From Mycobacterium sp. 1100029.7 (GTDB lineage: Bacteria > Actinomycetota > Actinomycetes > Mycobacteriales > Mycobacteriaceae), in the NCBI RefSeq assembly GCF_001665235.1, contig NZ_LZSC01000081.1, positions 1 to 64,000 on the forward strand: DNA of 64,000 bases. Direction: 5' to 3'. The translations under genes and the position numbers were made by a program. This document shows positions 16,989-26,765 of the stretch, in pieces. The notes under the pieces were generated by a model. It saw only the letters and a list, made by a program, of their open reading frames with translations, did no database searches and was not told the DNA's origin. Each line of letters opens with the position of its first letter. The stretch's first letter is position 1.

Positions 16989-17614
16989 TCGCCCCCTCGC
17001 TGATGGACATGGCCCAGGCCGAGCGGGCGGACCTGGCGGATTTTCTGGCAACACTGCCGCCCACGGATTGGGGCGCCCGCAGCCTGTGCGACAAATGGAC
17101 CGTCAAAGACGTTGTCGCACATGTCATCAGCTACGAAGAGCTCGGCACCATGGGTTTGTTCAAGCGCTTCGCGAAAGGCTGGATCGTACGGGCCAACCAG
17201 GTCGGCGTCGACGAGTTCGCCCCGCTGAATCCGCAGCAGCTGCTGGCATTCCTGCGTGCTCACCTCCAACCACGCGGATTGACTGCGGGTTTCGGCGGCA
17301 TGATCGCCCTCGTCGACGGCACCATCCATCATCAGGACATCCGCCGCGCACTCGGCCGACCACGCAGCGTTCCGGCCGATCGGCTCGCACGGGTGCTGCC
17401 GCTGGTACCGGGGAACCCGCGCCTGGGCGCCGGCCGCCGGATCCGGGGTCTACGGCTGCGCGCCACCGATGTCGACTGGATACACGGCGACGGACCCGAG
17501 GTGACCGGGCCGGGCGAAGCGTTGCTGATGGCGATGACCGGCCGTCCGGCGGGGTTGACTGACCTGACCGGTCCCGGCCGCGCGACTCTGGCCGCGCGGC
17601 TCGGCAGCTGCTAA
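16985..17614 (+). CDS. Maleylpyruvate-isomerase/DinB-fold family protein, probably mycothiol-dependent
   Basis: The 209-residue protein resembles the MDMPI/TIGR03083 family: the N-terminal four-helix bundle has the conserved WTVKDVVAHVISYE segment and a later HHQDIRRALG, which supply metal-coordinating histidines in this fold. Relatives use mycothiol as thiol cofactor, but the substrate here is unknown. GTG at 16985 overlaps the previous stop (GTGA) and gives the expected N-terminus; the longer frame lies inside the SRPBCC gene. It is the last gene of the ArsR unit, and embA starts 62 bases downstream. Confidence 0.75.
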   Translation: MIAPSLMDMAQAERADLADFLATLPPTDWGARSLCDKWTVKDVVAHVISYEELGTMGLFKRFAKGWIVRANQVGVDEFAPLNPQQLLAFLRAHLQPRGLTAGFGGMIALVDGTIHHQDIRRALGRPRSVPADRLARVLPLVPGNPRLGAGRRIRGLRLRATDVDWIHGDGPEVTGPGEALLMAMTGRPAGLTDLTGPGRATLAARLGSC

Positions 17615-17662
17615 AGCATCGGTGCCCGGCCCCGCGTCCTCAACCGACTAAGGAGCGTCGCT

Positions 17663-17668
17663 TACCAT
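17663..17668 (+). promoter_or_regulatory. Putative -10 element (TACCAT) for leaderless embA-embB transcript
   Basis: TACCAT fits TANNNT and ends 8 bases before the GTG start of embA, so transcription may start at the first codon. It lies in the 62-bp gap between the inserted cassette and embA. The embAB pair would therefore have its own promoter, as it does in M. tuberculosis. Confidence 0.45.
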
Positions 17669-17676
17669 CGAACCCC

Positions 17677-20600
17677 GTGCCCCAAGACGACAGTGAGCGA
17701 TCGCAGCCGATTCTGCGCATCATCGCCGTCGTCGCCGGATTCGCGGGTCTGCTGTTGTGTCTCGTGGTTCCGCTGCTTCCGGTCAAGCAGACGACGGCCA
17801 CCATCGCGTGGCCGCAGGGCAACGTCGACGGACACGTCGCCCAGGTCACCGCTCCGTTGGTCTCCGGCGCACCGCGCGCACTCGACATCTCCATCCCCTG
17901 CCCGGCGATCGCCAGCCTGCCAGCCGACGGCGGCCTGGTGGTCTCGACGCTGCCGACCGGAGGTGTGGACCCGGGCAAAAACGGCCTGTTCGTCCGCGCC
18001 GACAAAGACGTGGTCGTCGTCGCGTTCCGGGACACCGTCGCCGCGGTAGCCAAGCGCACCGCCGTCGCCGCGGGCGGCTGCAGCGTGCTGCATGTGTGGG
18101 CGAACGCCGGGACGGTCGGCGCCGATTTCGTCGGCCTGCCCGGCGCCACCGGCGTGCTGTCCGCCGAGAAGAAGCCTCAGGTCGGCGGCATCTTCACCGA
18201 CCTGAAAGTGCCCGCCCAACCGGGCCTGTCGGCACGGGTCGACATCGACACCCGGTTCATCACGGCGCCGACGGCGCTCAAGAAGCTGGTGATGGCGGCG
18301 GGCGCACTGGCGGTCCTGATCGCGATCGTCGCGCTGGCCGTGCTGGACCGGCATAGCCGCGGCGGCACGCTGGTCAACTGGCGGTCGCCGGTCGCCTGGC
18401 TGTCCCGGTACCGGCCCCGCCAGCCGCGGTCGTCCTGGTGGCGAATCGGCTGGGCCACCTGGGTCACGGACGCGGGCGTGATCGCCACACTGCTGGTCTG
18501 GCATGTCATCGGCGCCACCTCGTCCGACGACGGCTACAACTTGACCATCGCGCGGGTGGCGCCGCAGGCCGGTTACGTGGCCAACTACTACCGCTACTTC
18601 GGCACCACCGAGGCGCCGTTCGACTGGTATCTGTCGGTGCTGTCCAAGCTGGCGTCGGTGAGCACCGCGGGTGTGTGGATGCGACTGCCGGCCACGCTGG
18701 CCGGCATCGTCTGTTGGCTGATCATCAGCCACTGGGGGCTGCGCCGGCTGGGTCCCGGCAAGGGCGGCCTGGGGTCCAACGCGATCGCGGTGCTGACCGG
18801 CGGCGCCGTCTTCGTGGCCGCGTGGCTGCCGTTCAACAACGGCCTGCGCCCCGAGCCGCTGATCGCCCTGGGCGTGATCGTCACCTGGATGCTGGTCGAG
18901 CGCGCGATCGCGCTGCAGCGGCTGGCGCCCGCCGCGGTGGCCATCGTGGTCGCGATGCTGACCGTCACGCTGGCGCCGCAGGGGTTGATGGCCGTCGCCG
19001 CGCTGCTGACCGGGGCCCGGGCCATCGCGACGATCATCCGACGGCGCCGCGCCACCGACGGCCTGCTCGCACCGCTGGCGGTGCTGGCGGCGTCGCTGTC
19101 GCTGATCCTGGTGGTGGTGTTCCGCAGCCAGACGCTGGCCACCATCGCCGAGTCGGCCCGGATCAAATACAAGGTCGGTCCGACGATCGCCTGGTACCAG
19201 GACTGGCTGCGCTACTACTTCCTCACGGTCGAATCCAATCCCGACGGGTCGATGGCGCGGCGCTTCGCGGTGCTGGTCCTGCTGATGTGCCTGTTCGGCA
19301 TGCTGATGGTGTTGCTGCGCCGCGGCCGGGTGCCGGGGCTGGCCAGCGGCCCCACCTGGCGGCTGATCGGCACCGCCGCGGTGGGCATCCTGCTGCTGAC
19401 GTTCACGCCGACGAAGTGGGCCGTGCAGTTCGGGGCGTTCGCCGGCCTGGCCGGCGCGCTGGGCGCGGTCACCGCGTTCGCGTTCGCCCGCATCGGTCTG
19501 CACAGCCGCCGCAACCTGACGCTGTACGTGACCGCGCTGCTGTTCGTGCTGGCGGTGGCCACCTCGGGCGTCAACGGCTGGTTCTACGTCGGCAACTACG
19601 GGGTGCCGTGGTACGACATCCAGCCCGTCGTCGCCAGCCATCCGGTGACGTCGATGTTCCTGGCGCTGGCGATCGCGACCGGTCTGCTGGCCGCCTGGCA
19701 GCACTTCCGGATGGACTACGCCGGGCACACCGAGGTCAAGGACAACCGGCGCAACCGCGTCCTGGCGTCCACCCCGCTGCTGGTGGTCGCGACGATCATG
19801 GTGCTCGGCGAAGTCGGGTCGCTGGCCAAGGGCGCGGCGTTCCGCTATCCCCTGTACACCACCGGCAAGGCGAACCTGGCCGCGATCACCTCCGGTCTCT
19901 CGAGGGCCAGCTGCGCGATGGCCGACGACGTGCTGACCGAGCCCGACCCCAATCTTGGCCTGCTGCAACCCATCCCAGGTCAGACCTTTGGACCCGACGG
20001 TCCGCTCGGCGGCACCAACCCGGTCGGATTCAAACCCGACGGCGTCGGCGACGACCTGAGGTCCTACCCCGTGGTGACCAAGCCGGGGGTGGTGAACTCC
20101 GACGCGTCGCCGAACAAACCCAACGCCGCGATGAGTGACTCCGCGGGCACGGCCGGCGGCAAGGGCCCGGTCGGGGTCAACGGGTCCAACATCGCCCTGC
20201 CCTTCGGCCTCGACCCGGCACGCACGCCGGTGATGGGCAGCTACGGCGAGAATTCGCTGGCTGCCACCGCGACCTCGTCCTGGTACCAGTTGCCGCCCGA
20301 TTGGCGAGAGAAGACCTCCGACCGGCCGCTGGTGGTGGTGGCGGCGTCCGGCGCCATCTGGTCCTACAAAGAGGACGGCACCTTCACCTACGGGCAGTCG
20401 CTGAAACTGCAGTGGGGCGTCACCCGGCCCGACGGAACCACCCAACCGCTGGGCGAGGTGCAGCCCATCGACATCGGGCCCGAACCGGCGTGGCGCAATC
20501 TGCGGTTCCCGCTGACGTGGGCGCCGCCGGAGGCCAACGTGGCGCGCATCGTGGCTTACGACCCGAACCTGAGCTCGGATCAGTGGTTCGCGTTCACCCC

Positions 20601-21012
20601 GCCGCGGGTCCCGGTGTTGCAGACCCTGCAGCACCTGATGGGGTCGCAGACACCCGTGCTGATGGACATCGCGACCGCCGCCAACTTCCCGTGCCAGCGG
20701 CCGTTCTCCGAACACCTTGGCGTCGCGGAACTTCCGGGGTACCGGATCCTTCCCGATCACAAGCAGACGGCATCGTCGTCGAACGGCTGGGAGGCCAGCG
20801 AGGCCGGCGGCCCGTTCCTGTTCGCCCAGACACTGCTGCGCACCTCGACCATCTCGACCTACCTGCGCGGTGACTGGTATCGCGACTGGGGATCGGTCGA
20901 GCAGTACTACCCGCTGGTGCCAAGCGATCAGGCGCCGAACGCCGTCGTCGAACAGGGCGTGATGACCGTGAACGGCTGGAGCCGGCAAGGACCGATTCGG
21001 GCGCTGCCATGA
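17677..21012 (+). CDS. embA: Arabinosyltransferase EmbA
   Basis: EmbA works with EmbB as a heterodimer to build the branched terminal arabinan of arabinogalactan. The 1111-residue protein has the Emb layout: first helix IIAVVAGFAGLLLCLVVPLL, periplasmic domain, GT-C motif GATSSDDGYNL, transmembrane core and C-terminal carbohydrate-binding domain (FPCQRPFSEHLG, RGDWYRDWGS). The GTG start with PQDDSERS matches the M. tuberculosis start. It is slightly longer than that homologue (1094), with extra residues near 230-250 (RSPVAWLSRYRPRQPR). The stop overlaps the embB start by 4 bases. Confidence 0.96.
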   Translation: MPQDDSERSQPILRIIAVVAGFAGLLLCLVVPLLPVKQTTATIAWPQGNVDGHVAQVTAPLVSGAPRALDISIPCPAIASLPADGGLVVSTLPTGGVDPGKNGLFVRADKDVVVVAFRDTVAAVAKRTAVAAGGCSVLHVWANAGTVGADFVGLPGATGVLSAEKKPQVGGIFTDLKVPAQPGLSARVDIDTRFITAPTALKKLVMAAGALAVLIAIVALAVLDRHSRGGTLVNWRSPVAWLSRYRPRQPRSSWWRIGWATWVTDAGVIATLLVWHVIGATSSDDGYNLTIARVAPQAGYVANYYRYFGTTEAPFDWYLSVLSKLASVSTAGVWMRLPATLAGIVCWLIISHWGLRRLGPGKGGLGSNAIAVLTGGAVFVAAWLPFNNGLRPEPLIALGVIVTWMLVERAIALQRLAPAAVAIVVAMLTVTLAPQGLMAVAALLTGARAIATIIRRRRATDGLLAPLAVLAASLSLILVVVFRSQTLATIAESARIKYKVGPTIAWYQDWLRYYFLTVESNPDGSMARRFAVLVLLMCLFGMLMVLLRRGRVPGLASGPTWRLIGTAAVGILLLTFTPTKWAVQFGAFAGLAGALGAVTAFAFARIGLHSRRNLTLYVTALLFVLAVATSGVNGWFYVGNYGVPWYDIQPVVASHPVTSMFLALAIATGLLAAWQHFRMDYAGHTEVKDNRRNRVLASTPLLVVATIMVLGEVGSLAKGAAFRYPLYTTGKANLAAITSGLSRASCAMADDVLTEPDPNLGLLQPIPGQTFGPDGPLGGTNPVGFKPDGVGDDLRSYPVVTKPGVVNSDASPNKPNAAMSDSAGTAGGKGPVGVNGSNIALPFGLDPARTPVMGSYGENSLAATATSSWYQLPPDWREKTSDRPLVVVAASGAIWSYKEDGTFTYGQSLKLQWGVTRPDGTTQPLGEVQPIDIGPEPAWRNLRFPLTWAPPEANVARIVAYDPNLSSDQWFAFTPPRVPVLQTLQHLMGSQTPVLMDIATAANFPCQRPFSEHLGVAELPGYRILPDHKQTASSSNGWEASEAGGPFLFAQTLLRTSTISTYLRGDWYRDWGSVEQYYPLVPSDQAPNAVVEQGVMTVNGWSRQGPIRALP

Positions 21013-24000
21013 CCATTACCCAAGAACACGCGGTCGGCCGTACCCGTGACGATGTCCGTGTGACCCGCTGGGTCGCGACGGTCGCCGGGCTGATCGGTTT
21101 CCTGCTGTCGGTCGCGACGCCGCTGCTGCCGGTGGTGCAGACGACCGCGACGCTCAACTGGCCGCAGGACGGCACCCTGAACAGCGTTACCGCGCCCCTG
21201 ATCTCGCTGTCGCCGGTCGATGCGACGGTCACCGTGCCGTGCTCGGTGGTGCGCAGCCTGCCCCCCGAGGGCGGCGTCGTGCTGAGCACCGCGCCCAAGA
21301 AGGGCAAGGACGCCGCGCTCAATGCGCTGTTCGTCGTCGTCAACGCCAAGCGTGTCGACGTCACCGATCGCAACGTGGTGATTGCCAGTGTGTCCCGAGA
21401 GCAAGCACAATCGGCCCAGTGCCAGCGCATCGAGATAACGTCCACGCGCGCCGGTACTTTCGCCACGTTCGTCGGTCTGAACGATCCGGCCGGTAAGCCG
21501 CAGTCCGGCGGTTTCGCCGACCCTAATCTGCGTCCGCAGATCGTCGGGGTGTTCACCGACCTGACCGGACCGGCGCCGCCGGGGCTCAAGTTCTCGGCCA
21601 CCATCGACACCCGGTTCTCCACCACCCCAACGACTCTGAAGCTGTTGGCGATGGTGGGCGCCATCCTGGCCACCATCGTGTCGCTGGTCGCGTTGTGGCG
21701 CCTGGATCAACTGGACGGTCGCCGGATGCACCGGTGGATTCCGACGCGCTGGAAAAAGTTCACCCTCGCCGACGCCACGGTGATCTTCGGGTTCGTGTTG
21801 TGGCATGTGATCGGCGCGAACTCGTCGGACGACGGCTACATCCTGGGAATGGCCCGGGTCGCCGACCGCGCCGGCTACATGTCCAACTACTTCCGCTGGT
21901 TCGGGAGCCCGGAGGACCCCTTCGGCTGGTACTACAACTTGCTGGCGCTGATGACCCATGTCAGCGACGACAGCTTGTGGATTCGGCTGCCCGACTTGAT
22001 CGCCGGGATTCTCTGTTGGCTGCTGCTGTCGCGTGAGGTGCTGCCCCGGCTGGGGCCGGCGGTGACGTCGAGCAAGGCGGCGAACTGGGCGGCGGGCCTG
22101 GTCCTGCTGACCGCGTGGATGCCGTTCGACAACGGTCTGCGCCCCGAACCGATCATCGCGTTCGGCTCACTGATCACCTACGTGCTGATCGAGCGGTCGA
22201 TGTGTGCCTCGAGGTTGACGCCGGCGGCGCTGGCGGTGATCACCGCGGCGTTCACCCTGGGCGTGCAGCCGACCGGGCTGATCGCGGTGGCCGCACTGGT
22301 CGCCGGTGGCCGTCCGATCCTGCGCATTCTGGTCAAGCGGCATCGGCTGGTCGGAACCTGGCCGCTGGTGGCCCCGATGCTGGCCGCCGGCTTCGTGATC
22401 CTCACCGTGGTGTTCGCCGACCAGACGCTGTCAACAGTGTTGGAAGCCACCAGGATTCGCACCGATATCGGGCCCAGTCAGGCGTGGTACACCGAGAACC
22501 TGCGCTACTACTACCTGATCCTGCCCACCGTCGACGGATCGCTGTCACGCCGATTCGGCTTCCTGATCACCGCACTGTGCCTGTTCACATCGTTGTTCAT
22601 GATGTTGCGGCGCAAGCGAGTTCCCGGGGTGGCGCGCGGGCCGGCGTGGCGACTGATGGGTGTCATCTTCGGCACCATGTTCTTCCTGATGTTCACCCCG
22701 ACCAAGTGGGTGCACCACTTCGGCCTGTTCGCCGCGGTGGGTGCGGCGATGGCCGCGCTGGCGACGGTGCTGGTGTCGCCGCAGGTGTTGCGCTGGTCGC
22801 GCAACCGGATGGCGTTCCTGTCGGCGGTGCTGTTCATCCTGGCGCTGTGCTTCGCGACCACCAACGGGTGGTGGTATGTCTCCAGCTACGGCGTTCCGTT
22901 CAACAGCAGCATGCCGAAAATCGGCGGAATTTCCATCAGCACAGTCTTTTTCGCCTTGTTCGCGATCACCGCCGTATACGCCGCCTGGCTGCACTTCGCC
23001 GACACCAGCCGCGGCGAGGGCCGGCTGGCGCGCGCGATGACGGCAGCACCCATACCGCTCGCGGCCGGGTTCATGGCGCTGGTGTTCGTGGGGTCGATGG
23101 TGGCCGGCATCGTTCGTCAGTACCCCACGTACTCGAACGCCTGGGACAACCTGCGTGAATTCAGCGGCGGCTGCGGTCTGGCCGACGACGTCCTGGTCGA
23201 GCCGGACAGCAACGCCGGCTTCATGGCGCCCCAGCCCGGCAACTACGGGCCGCTCGGCCCGTTGGGCGGCGTCAACCCCACGGGATTCACGCCCAACGGG
23301 GTCCCGGACCGCACCCTGGCCGAGTCGGTCAAGGAGACGTCGGTCCCCCAGCCCGGCACCGACTACGACTGGGACGCGCCGCTCAAGCTGAAGACCCCGG
23401 GCGTCAACGGGTCGACGGTTCCGCTGCCGTACGGCCTCAACGCCGGGCAGGTGCCACTGGCGGGCAGCTACACCACCGGCGCGCAGCAGCAGAGCAAGCT
23501 GACCTCCGCGTGGTACCAGTTGCCGAAGCCGGACAACGGCCACCCGCTGGTGGTGGTGACCGCCGCGGGCACGATCGCCGGCAACAGCATCCTGCACCAC
23601 CACACCAACGGCCAGACCGTCGAATTGGAATTCGGCCGCCCCGGTCCCGACGGCGCCGTGCAGCCGGCCGGCCGGTTGGTGCCCTACGACCTGTACGGCG
23701 AGCAGCCAAAGGTGTGGCGCAACCTGCGCTTTGCGCGCTCGCAGATGCCCGCGGACGCCGTCGCGGTCCGCGTGGTCGCCGAGGACCTGTCGCTGACCCC
23801 GGATGACTGGATCGCGGTGACGCCACCGCGGGTGCCGGAGCTGCGCTCCTTGCAGGAGTACGTCGGTTCGACGCAGCCGGTGTTGATGGACTGGGCGGTG
23901 GGCCTGGCCTTCCCGTGCCAGCAACCGATGCTGCATTCCAACGGGGTCATTGAGATTCCGCGGTTCCGCATCACCCCGGACTACAACGCCAAAAAGCAGG

Positions 24001-24227
24001 ACACCGACACCTGGCAGGACGGTGTCAACGGCGGCCTGCTGGGGATCACCGACCTGCTGTTGCGCGCCCACGTGATGTCGACGTACCTGTCGCATGACTG
24101 GGGCCGTGACTGGGGTTCGCTGCGACAGTTCGAGACGATCGCCGACGCCCATCCCGCCCAGTTGGAACTGGGTACCGCCACCCGCACCGGATGGTGGTCT
24201 CCCGGGCAGATCCGGATCAAGCCGTAA
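21009..24227 (+). CDS. embB: Arabinosyltransferase EmbB
   Basis: EmbB is the principal ethambutol target and makes the alpha(1-3) branch of arabinogalactan together with EmbA. The 1072-residue protein has the GT-C motif NSSDDGYILGMARV. Met281 is equivalent to M. tuberculosis Met306 and carries the susceptible-type residue. The rest of that region (GYMSNYFRWFGSPEDPFGWY) is also conserved. The C-terminal domain has FPCQQPMLHSNG and SHDWGRDWGSL. It is about 26 residues shorter at the N-terminus than the H37Rv protein. It overlaps embA by 4 bases (ATGA). Confidence 0.96.
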   Translation: MTITQEHAVGRTRDDVRVTRWVATVAGLIGFLLSVATPLLPVVQTTATLNWPQDGTLNSVTAPLISLSPVDATVTVPCSVVRSLPPEGGVVLSTAPKKGKDAALNALFVVVNAKRVDVTDRNVVIASVSREQAQSAQCQRIEITSTRAGTFATFVGLNDPAGKPQSGGFADPNLRPQIVGVFTDLTGPAPPGLKFSATIDTRFSTTPTTLKLLAMVGAILATIVSLVALWRLDQLDGRRMHRWIPTRWKKFTLADATVIFGFVLWHVIGANSSDDGYILGMARVADRAGYMSNYFRWFGSPEDPFGWYYNLLALMTHVSDDSLWIRLPDLIAGILCWLLLSREVLPRLGPAVTSSKAANWAAGLVLLTAWMPFDNGLRPEPIIAFGSLITYVLIERSMCASRLTPAALAVITAAFTLGVQPTGLIAVAALVAGGRPILRILVKRHRLVGTWPLVAPMLAAGFVILTVVFADQTLSTVLEATRIRTDIGPSQAWYTENLRYYYLILPTVDGSLSRRFGFLITALCLFTSLFMMLRRKRVPGVARGPAWRLMGVIFGTMFFLMFTPTKWVHHFGLFAAVGAAMAALATVLVSPQVLRWSRNRMAFLSAVLFILALCFATTNGWWYVSSYGVPFNSSMPKIGGISISTVFFALFAITAVYAAWLHFADTSRGEGRLARAMTAAPIPLAAGFMALVFVGSMVAGIVRQYPTYSNAWDNLREFSGGCGLADDVLVEPDSNAGFMAPQPGNYGPLGPLGGVNPTGFTPNGVPDRTLAESVKETSVPQPGTDYDWDAPLKLKTPGVNGSTVPLPYGLNAGQVPLAGSYTTGAQQQSKLTSAWYQLPKPDNGHPLVVVTAAGTIAGNSILHHHTNGQTVELEFGRPGPDGAVQPAGRLVPYDLYGEQPKVWRNLRFARSQMPADAVAVRVVAEDLSLTPDDWIAVTPPRVPELRSLQEYVGSTQPVLMDWAVGLAFPCQQPMLHSNGVIEIPRFRITPDYNAKKQDTDTWQDGVNGGLLGITDLLLRAHVMSTYLSHDWGRDWGSLRQFETIADAHPAQLELGTATRTGWWSPGQIRIKP

Positions 24228-24343
24228 TTTCGAGGCTTTTGCCGCGCAATTCGTCACCGGTAAAACAATGGTTCTTATTGACGCCTAAGTAATTCCCGGC
24301 AAATGGTTTAATTCGGTCCGCAATAGGTCAATATCTACTCCGC

Positions 24344-24359
24344 TGTGATCTGGACCACA
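24344..24359 (+). promoter_or_regulatory. CRP/Cmr-like operator upstream of a secreted-protein gene
   Basis: TGTGA-TCTGGA-CCACA matches the TGTGA-N6-TCACA consensus of CRP-family regulators at all but one position. It ends just before the GGAGGAGGGG ribosome-binding site of the gene at 24380. So close to the start codon, it would more likely repress than activate. The rest of the gap from 24228 shows nothing else recognisable. Confidence 0.45.
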
Positions 24360-24379
24360 GCTGGAGGAGGGGCCACCCG

Positions 24380-24886
24380 ATGCACATCTGGAAACGCATA
24401 GGCGTATGTGGGGCGACATTCACCGCGGCAATGTCCCCGGTGGCGACCGCGGGGATCGCGATGGCCGGGGCCGAGGGCGGGACGATCGTCGTATTGGACA
24501 GCAAGCTTCGACGGTGTGATTTCAGCCTGGTCGGCACCGCGCCGAAGGTACCGCGATCGGGCTTGGGCACCGGTTCGGTCACCATTCACGCCAGCGGTGG
24601 CAAAGCGTTCGCGGAGGTGCATCTGTCGGACGGTCCGGACCCGGGAACACATTTCGACGTCCGCCTGATCCAGGAACCCCGGCCAGCGGTGGACAACTGC
24701 GGGCCCGGAGCACCGGGAACCGCTTATTCCGGACTGGATACCGACGGCGGCGGCAACGGAGCGGTGACCGTTTCGGACACCATTCGGCAGGGCACGACGG
24801 GCGTCTGGGTGATCGTCGAACGCCCGAATCCGAACTCGCAGGATCCGGCCGAGTTCTACACCTCGGAGTTCGTCGCCCCGGTATAA
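24380..24886 (+). CDS. Secreted protein of unknown function
   Basis: This 168-residue protein has an N-terminal signal peptide (Lys-Arg then a hydrophobic Ala/Gly/Thr core, likely cleaved near AMAGA). The predicted all-beta mature domain has two cysteines (RRCDFS and VDNCGPG) that could form a disulfide. The pattern GTGSVTIHASGGKAFAEVHL and TGVWVIVERPNP suggests an immunoglobulin-like or beta-sandwich fold, but no named family is recognised. A strong ribosome-binding site (GGAGGAGGGG) precedes the ATG, and a CRP-like palindrome lies further upstream. Confidence 0.75.
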   Translation: MHIWKRIGVCGATFTAAMSPVATAGIAMAGAEGGTIVVLDSKLRRCDFSLVGTAPKVPRSGLGTGSVTIHASGGKAFAEVHLSDGPDPGTHFDVRLIQEPRPAVDNCGPGAPGTAYSGLDTDGGGNGAVTVSDTIRQGTTGVWVIVERPNPNSQDPAEFYTSEFVAPV

Positions 24887-24895
24887 CGTCGCTGC

Positions 24896-26713
24896 ATGAG
24901 CGACGACGACCCGCACTACGGGTATGAGGCCGTGGACCGGCTGCCTTTTTCCACCCCGAAGAAGGCACAGCGCTACCGAACCGACGCGTACCGCGGTGCC
25001 GTCGGTCTCAACTGGTATCGCACCGACCCCACCCTGCAATTCACGATGGCCTACTACCTGCGGCCCGACGAATTGTCAGTCGTGGAGCCGCATTTGACGC
25101 GTATCGGTGAGCTGATGGGCGGACCGGTGGCACGCTGGGCCGAGGAGACCGACCGCAACCCGCCACGCTTGGAACGCTACGACCGGTGGGGGCATGACGT
25201 CAGCACAGTCGTCATGCCGGAGTCGTTCACCCAATCCAAACGCGCGGTGCTGGACGCTCAGCAAGCGCTGCGCACCGACGCGCGCGCGGCGCAGGTCAGC
25301 TCCGGGCTGGGGTTGTTCGCGTCGAATTACCTACTCAATCAAGCTGATATCGGCATGGGCTGCGCGCTGGGCACCGGCGGCGGCATGGTTCAGTCGCTGG
25401 TGTCGGCCTACGCACCCGCCGACGTGCGCGAGCACGTGCTCGCCAAGTTCGCCTCCGGCGAATGGGCGGGTGAGACGGCGCAGCTGCTGACCGAGCGCAC
25501 CGGCGGCTCCGACCTCGGAGCGCTCGAGACCACAGCCCGACGCGTCAGCGGCGAGGAAGGCTCAGCGTGGCTGTTGAACGGTCTCAAGTGGTTTGCGTCC
25601 AACTGCGCCGGGGAGGCGTTCGTCGTGCTGGCCAAACCCGAAGGGGCACCGGATTCGTCGCGCGGGGTAGCCAATTTCCTGGTGCTGCGGACCCGCCGCG
25701 ACGGCTCACGAAACGGCGTGCGGGTGCGGCGGCTCAAGGACAAACTCGGCACCCGTTCGGTCGCTTCCGGCGAGGTCGAGTTCGCCGACGCCGAAGCATT
25801 TCTGCTCTCCGGCGAACCCGGCGGCGGGGCGGGCCCGTCCGACGGCAAGGGTCTGGGCCGGATGATGGAGCTGACCAACGCCGCGCGGCTGGGCATCGCG
25901 CTGTTCGGTTTGGGCAACGCGCGCCGGGCCCTCGTCGAGTCGTTGTGTTATGCGCGGCAGCGCCAGGCATTCGGCGGGGCGCTGATCGACAAGCCGCTCA
26001 TGCGCCGCAAGCTGGCCGAGCTGATCGTCGACGTCGAAGCCGCGCAGGCGATGGTTTTCGACGGCACCGGCGCGACCAATCATCGCCAGCCACGCGGCAT
26101 GCGGCAACGCATCGCGGTGCCGGTCACCAAGTTGCGGGTGTGCCGGCTGGGCATCACCGCCGCGTCGGACGCCATCGAGATCCACGGCGGCAACGGCTAC
26201 ATCGAAACCTGGCCGGTGGCAAGGATTTTGCGTGACGCGCAGGTGAACACGATTTGGGAGGGCCCGGACAACATCCTGTGCCTGGACGTGCGGCGGGGCA
26301 TCGAGCAGACCCAGGCACACCAGACACTGCTGGCCCGCATGCACGACGCGGTGTCGGTGTCCGACGACACCGGGGATGGCGGGGCGACCACTGCACTGGT
26401 GGCCCGGCGCATCGATGACCTCGACGCGGCGATCACGGCATGGACCAAACTCGACGGACCCGTCGCCGAGGCCCGGCTGTTCCCGCTGGCGCAATTCATC
26501 GGCGACGTCTACGCGGGCGCGTTGCTGATCGAGCAGGCCGCCTGGGAGCGCGCCGAGCGCGGGGGCGAGCGCAAGGCGCTCGTCGCACGCCTGCACGCGC
26601 AGCGCTACCTCGCCGAGCGCGGGCCGCTGCGCGGTATCGACGCCGACTCGGACGAGGCGCTGGACCGGTTCGACGAGCTGGCGGACGGGGCGCTACGGCT
26701 GCAACACCGGTAG
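24896..26713 (+). CDS. fadE35: Acyl-CoA dehydrogenase FadE35 (AidB-like)
   Basis: This 605-residue flavoprotein belongs to the large AidB-type acyl-CoA dehydrogenases. Visible motifs are LLTERTGGSDLGALET (FAD and substrate binding), ARQRQAFGGALIDKPLMRRKL and the signature EIHGGNGYIETWPVARILRDAQ followed by NTIWEGPDN. AidB relatives bind FAD, and some have DNA-repair links instead of fatty-acid oxidation, so the substrate is uncertain. It corresponds by position and size to M. tuberculosis FadE35 (Rv3797). TAACGT lies 6 bases before the ATG, suggesting a leaderless transcript. Confidence 0.9.
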   Translation: MSDDDPHYGYEAVDRLPFSTPKKAQRYRTDAYRGAVGLNWYRTDPTLQFTMAYYLRPDELSVVEPHLTRIGELMGGPVARWAEETDRNPPRLERYDRWGHDVSTVVMPESFTQSKRAVLDAQQALRTDARAAQVSSGLGLFASNYLLNQADIGMGCALGTGGGMVQSLVSAYAPADVREHVLAKFASGEWAGETAQLLTERTGGSDLGALETTARRVSGEEGSAWLLNGLKWFASNCAGEAFVVLAKPEGAPDSSRGVANFLVLRTRRDGSRNGVRVRRLKDKLGTRSVASGEVEFADAEAFLLSGEPGGGAGPSDGKGLGRMMELTNAARLGIALFGLGNARRALVESLCYARQRQAFGGALIDKPLMRRKLAELIVDVEAAQAMVFDGTGATNHRQPRGMRQRIAVPVTKLRVCRLGITAASDAIEIHGGNGYIETWPVARILRDAQVNTIWEGPDNILCLDVRRGIEQTQAHQTLLARMHDAVSVSDDTGDGGATTALVARRIDDLDAAITAWTKLDGPVAEARLFPLAQFIGDVYAGALLIEQAAWERAERGGERKALVARLHAQRYLAERGPLRGIDADSDEALDRFDELADGALRLQHR

Positions 26714-26765
26714 CCACTTCGGCTTGGCCCGGCGCTGCAACGGGGTTCGTCTTAGAGTGAGGCGC

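Noticed and set aside
17662..20988. 1108-codon minus-strand frame opposite embA
   Set aside because: It is fully contained within embA, whose motifs and length are clear, and its own product has no family resemblance.
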